Shown piece after piece: positions 15,635-24,379 of a stretch of 64,000 bases of DNA. Made by a program: the position numbers and the translations under genes. How positions within the stretch are numbered: position 1 is the stretch's first letter; the number at the start of each line of letters is the position of its first letter. Origin of the DNA: Tepidicaulis sp002389665 (GTDB taxonomy: Bacteria; Pseudomonadota; Alphaproteobacteria; Parvibaculales; Parvibaculaceae); the NCBI RefSeq assembly GCF_965222285.1, contig NZ_OZ244942.1:3162001-3226000 (forward strand), written 5' to 3'. The notes under the pieces are model-generated. The model saw nothing but the letters and a program-made list of their open reading frames with translations, had not been told where the DNA came from and made no database searches.

Positions 15635-16756
15635 ATGAACGAAGAGCGCCTCACCAAAGCCAAACGCGTCGTCGTCAAAATCGGCTCCGCCCTTTTGACG
15701 GACAAGGCCACGGGCAAGCTCAATCAAAGCTGGTTCGCCAGCATGATCGAGGATGTGGCGCGGCTGCGCGCGCGCGGCCAGGAAGTGGTGATCGTTTCTT
15801 CCGGCGCGATTGCGCTCGGGCGCGGCGCGCTCGGCCTGCCCAAAGGCACGCTGAAACTGGAAGAAAGCCAGGCGGCGGCCGCCGCCGGGCAAATTCACCT
15901 TGCCCATGCCTTTCAGGAAGCGTTGAAGACACATGGCGCAACCTGCGCGCAGGTGCTTCTGACCCTCGATGATACCGAGCAGCGGCGGCGCTATCTCAAT
16001 GCCCGCTCGACGCTCACGACACTGATCAAACTGGGCGCGGTGCCCGTCATCAACGAAAACGACACGATCGCCACCACCGAAATCCGCTACGGCGACAATG
16101 ACCGCCTCGCCGCCCGCGTCGCCACCATGATCAGCGCCGATTGCCTGGTGCTTCTTTCCGACATTGACGGGCTTTACACCGCCCCGCCGCAAACGCCCGG
16201 CGCCAAACACCTGCCCGTCGTCAAAGCCGTAACGCCTGAGATCGAAGCCATGGCGGGCGATGCCGGCTCCGAATTTTCCAAAGGCGGCATGAAAACGAAA
16301 ATCGAAGCGGCGAAGATCGCGGTAAGCGCGGGCTGCCAGATGGTCATTGCCAGCGGCCATGTTCTTGCACCGCTCAAAGCTATAGAAGACGGCGCCCGCG
16401 CCACTTGGTTCCTGGCCGATCAAAGCCCCGCCTCCGCCCGCAAGCGCTGGATCCAGGGCTCGCTGCAGCCGCGCGGCAAACTGATCATCGATCAGGGCGC
16501 GGCCAAAGCGCTGGAAGGCGGGCGCAGCCTCCTGCCCGCCGGGGTGAGCGGCGTGGAAGGTCATTTCGAGCGCGGCGATGCCGTTATGGTTAAAACCGCC
16601 GAGGGCCGGGAAATCGCCCGCGGCCTTGTTGCTTATTCGAGCGAAGATGCCCAACTGATCATCGGGCATAACAGCAGTGAAATCGAAGCCCGGCTGGGCT
16701 ATCGTGGCCGCACCGCCATGATCCACCGGGACGATCTGGTTTTAACGAAGAGATAG
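15635..16756 (+). CDS. proB: Glutamate 5-kinase
   Basis: 373 residues. The amino-acid-kinase domain (about 1-260) includes KRVVVKIGSALLTD, IVSSGAIALGRG and INENDTIATTEIRYGDND. A C-terminal PUA domain (about 278-365) follows. It catalyses the first step of proline synthesis, phosphorylating glutamate with ATP. proA lies 22 bases downstream; the product is channelled to it. Confidence 0.97.
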   Translation: MNEERLTKAKRVVVKIGSALLTDKATGKLNQSWFASMIEDVARLRARGQEVVIVSSGAIALGRGALGLPKGTLKLEESQAAAAAGQIHLAHAFQEALKTHGATCAQVLLTLDDTEQRRRYLNARSTLTTLIKLGAVPVINENDTIATTEIRYGDNDRLAARVATMISADCLVLLSDIDGLYTAPPQTPGAKHLPVVKAVTPEIEAMAGDAGSEFSKGGMKTKIEAAKIAVSAGCQMVIASGHVLAPLKAIEDGARATWFLADQSPASARKRWIQGSLQPRGKLIIDQGAAKALEGGRSLLPAGVSGVEGHFERGDAVMVKTAEGREIARGLVAYSSEDAQLIIGHNSSEIEARLGYRGRTAMIHRDDLVLTKR

Positions 16757-16778
16757 ACGCGAAAGACGGGTTGAGCAG

Positions 16779-18062
16779 ATGAGCATGGCCGAAGACCAAA
16801 GCGCCGATGTCGCCGGACTGATGGAAGAAGTGGGCCGCAAGGCCCGCGCCAGCGCCGAGCTTTTGGCGCTTGCCCCATCGAAGGCGAAAGACGCCGCCCT
16901 GCTTGCCGCCGCCATGACGCTGCGCGCCAATGTCGATGACATTCTCGATGCCAATGCGCGCGATATGGCGTTTGGCCGCGAGAAGGGCCTGACCGCTGCC
17001 ATGCTCGACCGTCTGGCGCTCGATGAAGAGCGTATCGAGGGCATTGCCAAGGGGCTTGAAGCCGTCGCCGCGCTGAAAGATCCCGTCGGCGACATCATGG
17101 CCGATTGGGAACGGCCCAATGGGCTGCGCATTCAGCGCGTGCGCGTGCCGCTCGGGGTGATCGGCGTCATCTATGAAAGCCGGCCCAATGTCACCGCCGA
17201 TGCGGGCGCGCTTTGCCTGAAAGCGGGCAATGCGGCGATCCTGCGCGGCGGCTCGGAAAGCTTTCATTCCAGCCATGCCATTCACGACTGCCTTGTCGAA
17301 GGGCTTTCCGCCGCAGGTCTTCCCGAAGCGGCAATCCAGCTTGTTCCCACCCGCGACCGCGCCGCTGTCGGCGAGATGCTGCGCGGGCTCGGCGGCAGGC
17401 TCGACGTGATCGTGCCGCGCGGCGGACGCGGGCTCATCAAGCGCGTGCAAACGGAAGCCCGCGTGCCCGTCTTCGCTCATCTCGACGGTGTCTGCCATGT
17501 CTATGTGGACGGCGCCGCCGATCTCGATATGGCGCGCGACATTGTGGTCAACGCCAAGATGCGCCGCACCGGCATTTGCGGGTCGGCGGAAACGGTGCTG
17601 GTGGACCGCGCCTGCGCGGGCACGCATCTACGCCCCATCATCGAGGCGCTGCTTGCCAAAGGCTGCGAGGTGCGCGGCGATGACACGGTGCGCGCGGAAG
17701 TCAGCGCCGCCGAAGAAGCCTCGGAAGATGATTGGTACACCGAATATCTCGACGCCATTATCGCCATCAAGGTCGTCAACGGCGTCAGCGAGGCGATCGA
17801 GCATATCGGCAAATACGGCTCCCACCATACCGATGCCATCGTCACTTCGGACGAAAAGACCGCCGAGAAATTTTTGAACGAAGTCGATAGCGCCATCGTC
17901 CTTCACAATGCCTCCACCCAGTTTGCCGATGGCGGCGAATTCGGCATGGGCGCGGAGATCGGCATTGCGACGGGCCGTTTCCATGCCCGCGGGCCGGTGG
18001 GCGTCGAACAGCTCACGAGCTTTAAATATATGGTGCGCGGCAAAGGCCAGACGCGCCCTTGA
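16779..18062 (+). CDS. proA: Gamma-glutamyl phosphate reductase
   Basis: 427 residues of the aldehyde-dehydrogenase fold. It reduces gamma-glutamyl phosphate to glutamate semialdehyde with NADPH. Family motifs include GVIGVIYESRPNVTADAGAL near 130 and the catalytic cysteine in MRRTGICGSAE (about 255-270). It follows proB, so the two first proline-synthesis enzymes are made together. nadD starts 27 bases downstream. Confidence 0.97.
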   Translation: MSMAEDQSADVAGLMEEVGRKARASAELLALAPSKAKDAALLAAAMTLRANVDDILDANARDMAFGREKGLTAAMLDRLALDEERIEGIAKGLEAVAALKDPVGDIMADWERPNGLRIQRVRVPLGVIGVIYESRPNVTADAGALCLKAGNAAILRGGSESFHSSHAIHDCLVEGLSAAGLPEAAIQLVPTRDRAAVGEMLRGLGGRLDVIVPRGGRGLIKRVQTEARVPVFAHLDGVCHVYVDGAADLDMARDIVVNAKMRRTGICGSAETVLVDRACAGTHLRPIIEALLAKGCEVRGDDTVRAEVSAAEEASEDDWYTEYLDAIIAIKVVNGVSEAIEHIGKYGSHHTDAIVTSDEKTAEKFLNEVDSAIVLHNASTQFADGGEFGMGAEIGIATGRFHARGPVGVEQLTSFKYMVRGKGQTRP

Positions 18063-18089
18063 GCCGCCCCTAAAGGACACGAGCTGCCC

Positions 18090-18719
18090 ATGCGCACCGC
18101 CACGCCAGCGCTGATGCCCGGCATGAAGGTCGGCCTTCTGGGCGGCTCGTTCAATCCTGCCCATGAAGGCCACCGCCATCTCAGCCTCATGGCGATGGAA
18201 AAGCTGCAGCTCCACCGCATCTGGTGGCTGGTCTCGCCGCAAAACCCGCTGAAAGACAAAGCCGGTATGGCGAGCCTCGAAGCGCGCCTTGCCTCGGCGC
18301 GCGCAGCGGCGGATCATCCACGCATCTGCGTGACAGACATCGAGCGCCGCCTTGGCACCGCTTACACGGCAGACACACTAAAGGCGCTGAGAGCGCGTTA
18401 CCCTCATATCCATTTCGTCTGGCTGATGGGCGCGGACAATATGGTGCAGTTCCCGAAATGGCGGGACTGGAAGACCATCGCCCGCACCGTGCCGATTGCC
18501 GTTTACCCCCGCCCCGGCTTCACCATGAAGGCACGCCTTTCCAAGGCCGCGCAGTATCTTGCGCCCTACCGGCTCGAGTCGGCGGACGCGGCGCTTTTGC
18601 CGCTTGTCAAAGCGCCCGCGCTGACCTTTATTGAGGGGCCGGAGCACCCGGCCTCCGCCACAGAAATCCGCGCCGCGCGCGCCCGTTCCGGACAACCCGC
18701 ATGGACCACATCACGCTGA
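18090..18719 (+). CDS. nadD: Nicotinate-nucleotide adenylyltransferase
   Basis: 209 residues. The nucleotidyltransferase signature GGSFNPAHEGHRHLS lies at 18-32 (with the HxGH-type motif as HEGH), and the WLMGADNMVQFPKW block near 115 fits NadD. It makes deamido-NAD from nicotinate mononucleotide and ATP. The likely functional start is codon 9 or 12 (MPGMKVGLLGG). The last 19 bases overlap the semiSWEET gene in another frame. Confidence 0.95.
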   Translation: MRTATPALMPGMKVGLLGGSFNPAHEGHRHLSLMAMEKLQLHRIWWLVSPQNPLKDKAGMASLEARLASARAAADHPRICVTDIERRLGTAYTADTLKALRARYPHIHFVWLMGADNMVQFPKWRDWKTIARTVPIAVYPRPGFTMKARLSKAAQYLAPYRLESADAALLPLVKAPALTFIEGPEHPASATEIRAARARSGQPAWTTSR

Positions 18720-18955
18720 TCGGCATGAGCGCTGGCACGCTGACCACGCTCGCCTTCCTTCCTCAGGTCGTTCGCGCCTGGCGCACCCGGTCCACCGCCG
18801 ATGTCTCGCTTTTGATGTTTCTGGCCATGTGCCTCGGCATCGTGCTCTGGCTGATCTACGGGCTTCTCGCCGGCGACATGCCGCTCATCGTCGCCAATTC
18901 CATTACGCTCGTTCTGGCCGGTGCCATTCTGGTGGCGAAATTCAGGTTCGGCTGA
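18701..18955 (+). CDS. SemiSWEET (PQ-loop) sugar transporter
   Basis: 84 residues, three membrane helices, the size of a bacterial semiSWEET. The PQ-loop motif (LAFLPQVVRAWRTRSTADVS, residues 18-37) lies after helix 1. Such proteins form dimers that carry sugars across the inner membrane; some alphaproteobacterial members are of unknown substrate. It starts inside the 3' end of nadD, so it is probably translationally coupled to it. Confidence 0.9.
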   Translation: MDHITLIGMSAGTLTTLAFLPQVVRAWRTRSTADVSLLMFLAMCLGIVLWLIYGLLAGDMPLIVANSITLVLAGAILVAKFRFG

Positions 18956-19165
18956 CCGCCCCTCCTGCCATTCCCTGACATTGGAGCTTGCATCGCGCAA
19001 TCCCTTACGGAGGGCCGCGCGCAGACAGACCTTCCCTTTGGCTCCCCGGAACCCATTCTATCCGCAACCGTTTTTCACGAAACGGTGATGGACACCTGAC
19101 ATCTACTCGTGATGGACTAAATAGAGAACGGTTCCGCCGGACAGGCCGGCTGGAGGGAGGGGCAC

Positions 19166-20560
19166 ATGCCAGGGCCAGCACAGCCACATATCGAACCGAA
19201 TAAAGACCGCAGCGCGCGGACCCAGAAAAGCACCGGCGGCGTTGCCGCGCTGAAAGCTCAGCGCACGCCCCCTGCCGATATGAACGAGCGCGAGGCGATG
19301 CGCGCTTATTATCTGACCGTGCGCCGGGACAGCGAAGCGCTGGCCGCCCCGCTCGCGCCCGAAGACATGGTCGTGCAGACCATGCCCGATGTCAGCCCGA
19401 CGAAATGGCATCTGGCGCATACGAGCTGGTTCTTTGAAACCTTCCTGCTGAAACCCCACGCAAGAAACTACCGCCCGCTCAACGAAAAGTATGACCTGCT
19501 TTTCAATTCCTATTACCAGCAGGTCGGCCCGCAATGGTTCCGTCCTCACCGGGGATTTCTCTCCCGCCCGACAGTCGCCGAAGTGATGGACTACCGCGCC
19601 TATGTGGACGGCGCGATGCTGGAGCTGATGGAAGAAGCAGGTGCCGCCCTCTGGCAGAAGCTTGCCGTGCTCATCACGCTCGGCCTCAATCACGAGCAGC
19701 AGCATCAGGAACTCATCTGCACCGACATCAAACATGTACTGGCGCAGAACCCGCTTTCGCCCGCGCTTTATACGCCGCCTGCGGAAAGCACCTCCGCGCC
19801 TGCCTTGAGCTGGAGCGAATTCGGCGGCGGCATTTACGAGATCGGCCGCGACATGGACCCGGCCGGTTTCAGCTTCGACAATGAAGGCCCGCGCCACGAA
19901 ATTCTGCTGCGCCCCTTCCGCCTGGCAAGCCGGCCCGTTACCAATGGCGAGTTCCGCGCCTTCATCGAAGACGGCGGCTATGAGCGCGCGCCGCTCTGGC
20001 TATCGGATGGCTGGAACGCGGTAAGCGAAGGCGGCTGGCAGGCCCCGGCCTATTGGCGCCGCGCCGATGACGGGTCCTGGCACGAGTTCACGCTGCATGG
20101 CGAGGTGCCGCTCGATGAGAACGCGCCCGTCACCCATATCAGCCTTTATGAAGCCGCCGCTTACGCCGAATGGGCGGGCGCGCGCCTGCCGCTTGAAGCC
20201 GAGCTCGAAATCGCCGCCCGCGGCCTGCCCCTTGAGGGCAATTTCCTGATGCCTCAGCGCGACGGCGGCGCCGCGCCCATCATCCACCCGCAAGCGGCAA
20301 GCGCAGCAGGCGATGGCCCGCAGCAGCTTTTCGGCGATGTCTGGGAATGGACGGCAAGCTCTTATAGCGCCTATCCCGGCTACCGCGCGCCGAGCGGAGC
20401 CATCGGCGAATATAATGGCAAGTTCATGTGCAATCAGATGGTCCTGCGGGGGGGAAGCTGCGCGACCCCGCACGGGCATATGCGCGCCACCTACCGCAAT
20501 TTCTTTCCCGCCGCCGCCCGCTGGCAATTTTCCGGCCTGCGCCTGGCAAGCGACGTTTGA
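19166..20560 (+). CDS. egtB: Ergothioneine biosynthesis protein EgtB
   Basis: 464 residues. A DinB-like N-terminal domain supplies the iron-binding histidines (H82/H85 in KWHLAHTSWFF, H174 and H178 in LNHEQQHQE). The C-terminal formylglycine-generating-type domain ends with MVLRGGSCATPHGHMRATYR and WQFSGLRLA. EgtB couples trimethylhistidine to cysteine or gamma-glutamylcysteine by oxidative C-S bond formation. The start has a strong GGAGGGAGGGG site. egtD follows 36 bases downstream, as in most alphaproteobacteria without an egtC. Confidence 0.95.
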   Translation: MPGPAQPHIEPNKDRSARTQKSTGGVAALKAQRTPPADMNEREAMRAYYLTVRRDSEALAAPLAPEDMVVQTMPDVSPTKWHLAHTSWFFETFLLKPHARNYRPLNEKYDLLFNSYYQQVGPQWFRPHRGFLSRPTVAEVMDYRAYVDGAMLELMEEAGAALWQKLAVLITLGLNHEQQHQELICTDIKHVLAQNPLSPALYTPPAESTSAPALSWSEFGGGIYEIGRDMDPAGFSFDNEGPRHEILLRPFRLASRPVTNGEFRAFIEDGGYERAPLWLSDGWNAVSEGGWQAPAYWRRADDGSWHEFTLHGEVPLDENAPVTHISLYEAAAYAEWAGARLPLEAELEIAARGLPLEGNFLMPQRDGGAAPIIHPQAASAAGDGPQQLFGDVWEWTASSYSAYPGYRAPSGAIGEYNGKFMCNQMVLRGGSCATPHGHMRATYRNFFPAAARWQFSGLRLASDV

Positions 20561-20596
20561 GCTTTCCCCTTAAAGGCCCCAAGGAACCGATCCGTT

Positions 20597-21616
20597 ATGA
20601 ATGCTTCTCTCGATCTGCGCGAAAAACCAGCACGCGAAAACCGGGCGCCGGCGGATCTTGCTTTTTTCGAAGATCTTGAGCCGCCGCTCGGCGACTTTCT
20701 GGCCGATGCGAGCGCAGGCCTTGCAAGCGCCCCTAAAACACTCTCGCCAAAATATTTTTACGATCAGCGCGGCTCGGAGCTTTTCGAAGGCATTTGCGAA
20801 ACGCGCGAATATTACGTCACCCGCACCGAGATCGCGCTGCTGGAAAAGCTGGGTCCCGCTTTTGCCGAGAAGGCAGGTAAGGGCGCGCGCATCATCGAAT
20901 ATGGCTCGGGCGCAGGCGTCAAAATCCGCACGCTTCTCGATGCGCTGGATGAACCGGCCGCCTATATCGCCATCGACATCAGCCGCGAGCATTTGCTCAG
21001 CGCCACGCGTACGCTTGCCGCCGATTATCCGCGCATCGCCATGGGCGCCATTTGCGCGGACTTCACAGCTCCGCTCACGCTGCCGCGGGAAGCGGCGATC
21101 GGCGACGGTCTTGCCCTCGGCTTTTTGCCGGGTTCGACCATCGGCAATTTCTCGCCTGAAATGGCAGAGCTTTTTCTCTCCCGCATCGCTGCGATGCTCG
21201 GCAAAGGCGGGGCGCTGCTCATCGGCGTCGATCTGAAAAAAGACAAAGCCGTGCTCGATGCCGCCTATAACGATGCAGCCGGCCTCACCGCCGCCTTCAA
21301 TCTCAATGTCCTCAGGCGCATGCAAAACGAGCTCGGCGCCGTCCTTGAGCCGGACAATTTCATGCACAAGGCGTTTTTCAACGAAGAAAAAGGCCGCATC
21401 GAAATGCATCTGGAGAGCCTGTGCGATCAGGCCGTGGAGCTGGGCGGCACGCGCTATCCCTTCGCCAAGGGCGAGACGCTGCATACGGAAAATTCCCACA
21501 AATATACCGTGGAAGAGTTTACCCGCCTCGCCGAAAAGGCCGGATTTGCCGCCGATACCGTCTGGACGGATGAAAACGACTATTTCAGCCTTCACTGGCT
21601 AAACGTCGCAGCCTGA
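20597..21616 (+). CDS. egtD: L-histidine N-alpha-methyltransferase EgtD
   Basis: 339 residues. The SAM-binding motif IIEYGSGAGVKIR lies at about 95-107, with KTLSPKYFYDQRGSELFEGI near 47 and the histidine-binding region around the GSTIGNF motif (~180). The enzyme trimethylates histidine to hercynine, the first step of ergothioneine synthesis, and feeds EgtB. The pair forms a two-gene operon; no egtA, egtC or egtE is nearby. Confidence 0.95.
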   Translation: MNASLDLREKPARENRAPADLAFFEDLEPPLGDFLADASAGLASAPKTLSPKYFYDQRGSELFEGICETREYYVTRTEIALLEKLGPAFAEKAGKGARIIEYGSGAGVKIRTLLDALDEPAAYIAIDISREHLLSATRTLAADYPRIAMGAICADFTAPLTLPREAAIGDGLALGFLPGSTIGNFSPEMAELFLSRIAAMLGKGGALLIGVDLKKDKAVLDAAYNDAAGLTAAFNLNVLRRMQNELGAVLEPDNFMHKAFFNEEKGRIEMHLESLCDQAVELGGTRYPFAKGETLHTENSHKYTVEEFTRLAEKAGFAADTVWTDENDYFSLHWLNVAA

Positions 21617-21716
21617 TCAGGCCGGTTGAATCTCGCCCGCCAACAGTCATATTCTTGGCATAGAGCGCCTCTAGCGTTAGAGATGCTCCCGCCAGGCGGC
21701 AGGTGCTGCCGGCGAT

Positions 21717-22211
21717 ATGTACCCAAGAGAAAGGAACATACTCCTGAGCATGGACAGGACGGGCTTTGATGCCCCGAGTACACCGGCAGGCAGCTTCGAT
21801 GCCGCCGTGTCCAACACCGGTAAAAACGCGGCGAAAAATCAGGCCGCGGAACCGCGCCAGACGCCCGAACGGGCCCTCATTGACGTGGTTCTCGAAAGTC
21901 TCGGCGATGACAAGGCCGAGGATATCGTCTCGATCAATCTGGAAGGCAAAACGGCAATCGCCGATCACATGGTGGTGGCAAGCGGACGCTCGCACCGGCA
22001 TGTCAGCGCGGTCGCCGATCATTTGCTGCGCCGGATGAAAGAGGCCGGGTATGGCACGGCGCGTGTGGAAGGGCTCTCGCAAGGCGACTGGGTGCTGATG
22101 GATGGCGGCGACGTCATCGTGCACATCTTCCGGCCGGAAGTACGCGAATTCTATAAGCTGGAAAAAATGTGGTCGGCGGATGTGGAAGCCGAACATGTCG
22201 CCGTCAATTAA
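21717..22211 (+). CDS. rsfS: Ribosome silencing factor RsfS
   Basis: 164 residues. An N-terminal low-complexity extension precedes the RsfS core (about 50-155: ADHMVVASGRSHRHVSAVAD, GDWVLMDGGDVIVHIFRPEV, REFYKLEKMW). RsfS binds L14 and blocks subunit joining under starvation. ATG at 21750 (MDRTGFD) is an alternative start with AAGGA about 14 bases upstream; neither start is well supported. rlmH follows 16 bases downstream. Confidence 0.93.
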   Translation: MYPRERNILLSMDRTGFDAPSTPAGSFDAAVSNTGKNAAKNQAAEPRQTPERALIDVVLESLGDDKAEDIVSINLEGKTAIADHMVVASGRSHRHVSAVADHLLRRMKEAGYGTARVEGLSQGDWVLMDGGDVIVHIFRPEVREFYKLEKMWSADVEAEHVAVN

Positions 22212-22227
22212 CTGACGGCTAAAGCGG

Positions 22228-22704
22228 ATGCGCATTTTTCTTGGCTGTGTCGGGCGGCTGAAAGCCGGGCCCGAACAGGAGCTTTGCTCCGATTATCTGG
22301 CGCGCGCGGGCGCCCTCGGCCCGGGGCTCGGCCTGACGGGCTTTCACCTTACCGAAGTCGAAGAGAAGAACAAAAGCGCCGGGCTGAAAGAGCGCGAGGC
22401 GGCCAAACTGCTCGCCGCCATTCCCGAGACCGCGCTGATCGTGGCGATGGATGAACGCGGTAGCGCCATGGGCAGCGAAAAATTTGCAAATTGGATAGGC
22501 CAGGAGCGCGACAGCGGCACCGCCGATATGGCCTTTCTGATCGGCGGGGCGGACGGGCTCTCGCCGCAAATCCGCGAGCGGGCCGCGAAAACGCTCGCCT
22601 TCGGGCCGCAAACCTGGCCCCATATGCTGGCCCGCGTGATGTTAACCGAACAGCTATACCGCGCCGTCACAATCCTCGCCGGTCATCCCTATCACCGTCC
22701 GTAA
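22228..22704 (+). CDS. rlmH: 23S rRNA pseudouridine-1915 N3-methyltransferase
   Basis: 158 residues. The SPOUT-class knot is visible in the C-terminal half (FLIGGADGLSPQIRERA, then LTEQLYRAVTILAGHPYHR), which binds S-adenosylmethionine. RlmH methylates helix 69 of 23S rRNA. It is paired with rsfS as in most bacteria. Confidence 0.96.
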   Translation: MRIFLGCVGRLKAGPEQELCSDYLARAGALGPGLGLTGFHLTEVEEKNKSAGLKEREAAKLLAAIPETALIVAMDERGSAMGSEKFANWIGQERDSGTADMAFLIGGADGLSPQIRERAAKTLAFGPQTWPHMLARVMLTEQLYRAVTILAGHPYHRP

Positions 22705-22801
22705 AGCGCGCAAGAGCCAGGGTAAAGCGGGACATATAGACAGTCCTCCGGCGCTTGGTTAAGTTGCCCGGCACTTCCAAATCTGTGAGTCGTTTCCGAA
22801 T

Positions 22802-24379
22802 ATGGCCCATCCGGCGCACCCGCTTGTTCTTGCTGTAATCGACGGCTGGGGGCTCAATCCAGACCGCAGCAACAACGTGCTGGCAGAAGCCAAGACCCCC
22901 ATCTATGACCGCCTGTCGGCCCGCAATGCGCGCACCGCACTGACGGCGAGCGGCGAGGCTGTGGGCATGAAGCCGGGGGAAGCGGGCAATGGGGAAACCG
23001 GTCACCGGGTGCTCGGCCTCGGCCGGCCCGTAATCCGGCCCGCGCAAACCATCCACGAGACGTTTGTCAGCGAGGGGGCAAGCGGCATTTCTTCCCATCC
23101 CGTCCTGCAGGACATGCTGGCCCGGCTGCGCCGGCTCGGCGGCTCGGTGCATCTTTTCGGCATTGCCTCACCTGCGGCCAATTACGCCCACCAGTATCAC
23201 CTGGCCGTGCTGGCTGCACTGCTCAGCCATGAAGGCTTCGACGTCTGGGTCCATGCCTTTGCCGACGGGGTGGACAGCCATAGGGTGAAAGCCGTCGATT
23301 ATATGGCCGAGCTGATGGAAGACCTGGCAGGCGCGGAGAACGCGCGCCTTGCGACCGTCATGGGCCGCAATTACGTGATGGACGGCGTCGGCCTCGCAGA
23401 GCGCCTGCCCGCCGCCTATGACGCCATCGTGCATGGGCTGGGTGAGCAGATCGAACACGGGCCCTCCCATGTCGCCGAATATGAGGCAAAAGGCACCCCG
23501 CCCCATCTCGTGCCCCCCGGCGTTCACATGCATTACCGGGGCATCCGTCAGGACGACGCGGTGCTGCTGATGAACCTGCGCGCCGACGGTTTCCTGACCC
23601 TGATGGACGCGCTCACCGGCGAGGAATTTTCGCTCTTCGAGCGCAAGGGCAAGGCGGATCTCGCCGGCGCCTATTCGCTTTATGAGCTCATGCCGCCGCT
23701 CGACGGCGCGGTGCAGCCGCTTTTTGCAATGGAAGACCTGCAAGGCTCGTTCAGCGAGGCCATTGCAGGTGCAGGGCTCACACAATTGCATCTCACCGAC
23801 CCGGCACTGGCCAACAAGGCCCGCCTTTATCAGACGGGCGGGCGCAAGACGCTCTTGCCCGGCGAGAGCTTCGAGATCATGGAGCCGCCGGCGCGCACGA
23901 AATTCGAAAAGAAGCCGGAGCTTGCCGCCCTCGACATGGCGGGCGAGGCGGTCAAAGCCATCAAGAAGAAGTCGCACGACGTCATCGTGCTCAACTTCGC
24001 CAATGTCAGCCTTGCCGCGCGCACCGGCGATGTTACGCTGACCCGCAAGGCGGCGGAGGTGATCGACAAATGCCTCGGCAAGATTGCCGCCCAGCTTGAA
24101 AAACGCGGGGGGACCTTGCTCATCACCTCGACTTACGGCAATGCGGAAATGATGACGGACCCGGAAACCGGCGACGTCTATCCCGGCAACACGACGAACC
24201 GCGTACCGCTCGTGGTGGTGCGCGGCGGCCAGGAAGCGCCTGTGCAATTGCGCCCCGGTACGCTTGCCGATGTCGCCCCGACCATGCTTGCCCTTTTGGG
24301 TATCGAGCCGCCCGCCGCCATGACCGGTGCCTCGCTCGTTGTGACAGATGAAGAGATGTCGCCCCGTGCCGCGCTTTAA
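22802..24379 (+). CDS. Phosphoglycerate mutase (iPGM)-like pseudoenzyme
   Basis: 525 residues, aligned end to end with cofactor-independent phosphoglycerate mutase (GpmI). VIDGWGLNP, the ASGEAVGMKPGEAGN region and NFANV/TYGNAE/TTNRVP blocks are in order. The catalytic and metal residues are mostly lost: the nucleophilic Ser is G64, the H123-equivalent is Y128, R153 is V157, R264 is G263, D403 and H407 are S403 and R407, D444 and H445 are T444 and Y445, and the H462-equivalent is N463. Only the first Asp (D14) remains. The frame is intact and starts the envC-ctpA block by overlapping envC. Isomerase activity is very unlikely; a structural or regulatory role is inferred. Confidence 0.85.
   Translation: MAHPAHPLVLAVIDGWGLNPDRSNNVLAEAKTPIYDRLSARNARTALTASGEAVGMKPGEAGNGETGHRVLGLGRPVIRPAQTIHETFVSEGASGISSHPVLQDMLARLRRLGGSVHLFGIASPAANYAHQYHLAVLAALLSHEGFDVWVHAFADGVDSHRVKAVDYMAELMEDLAGAENARLATVMGRNYVMDGVGLAERLPAAYDAIVHGLGEQIEHGPSHVAEYEAKGTPPHLVPPGVHMHYRGIRQDDAVLLMNLRADGFLTLMDALTGEEFSLFERKGKADLAGAYSLYELMPPLDGAVQPLFAMEDLQGSFSEAIAGAGLTQLHLTDPALANKARLYQTGGRKTLLPGESFEIMEPPARTKFEKKPELAALDMAGEAVKAIKKKSHDVIVLNFANVSLAARTGDVTLTRKAAEVIDKCLGKIAAQLEKRGGTLLITSTYGNAEMMTDPETGDVYPGNTTNRVPLVVVRGGQEAPVQLRPGTLADVAPTMLALLGIEPPAAMTGASLVVTDEEMSPRAAL

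Noticed and set aside
22802..24379. gpmI as a pseudogene
   Set aside because: The full-length frame has no stop or frameshift and the gene overlaps envC, so it is an expressed protein that lost active-site residues, not a decaying gene.
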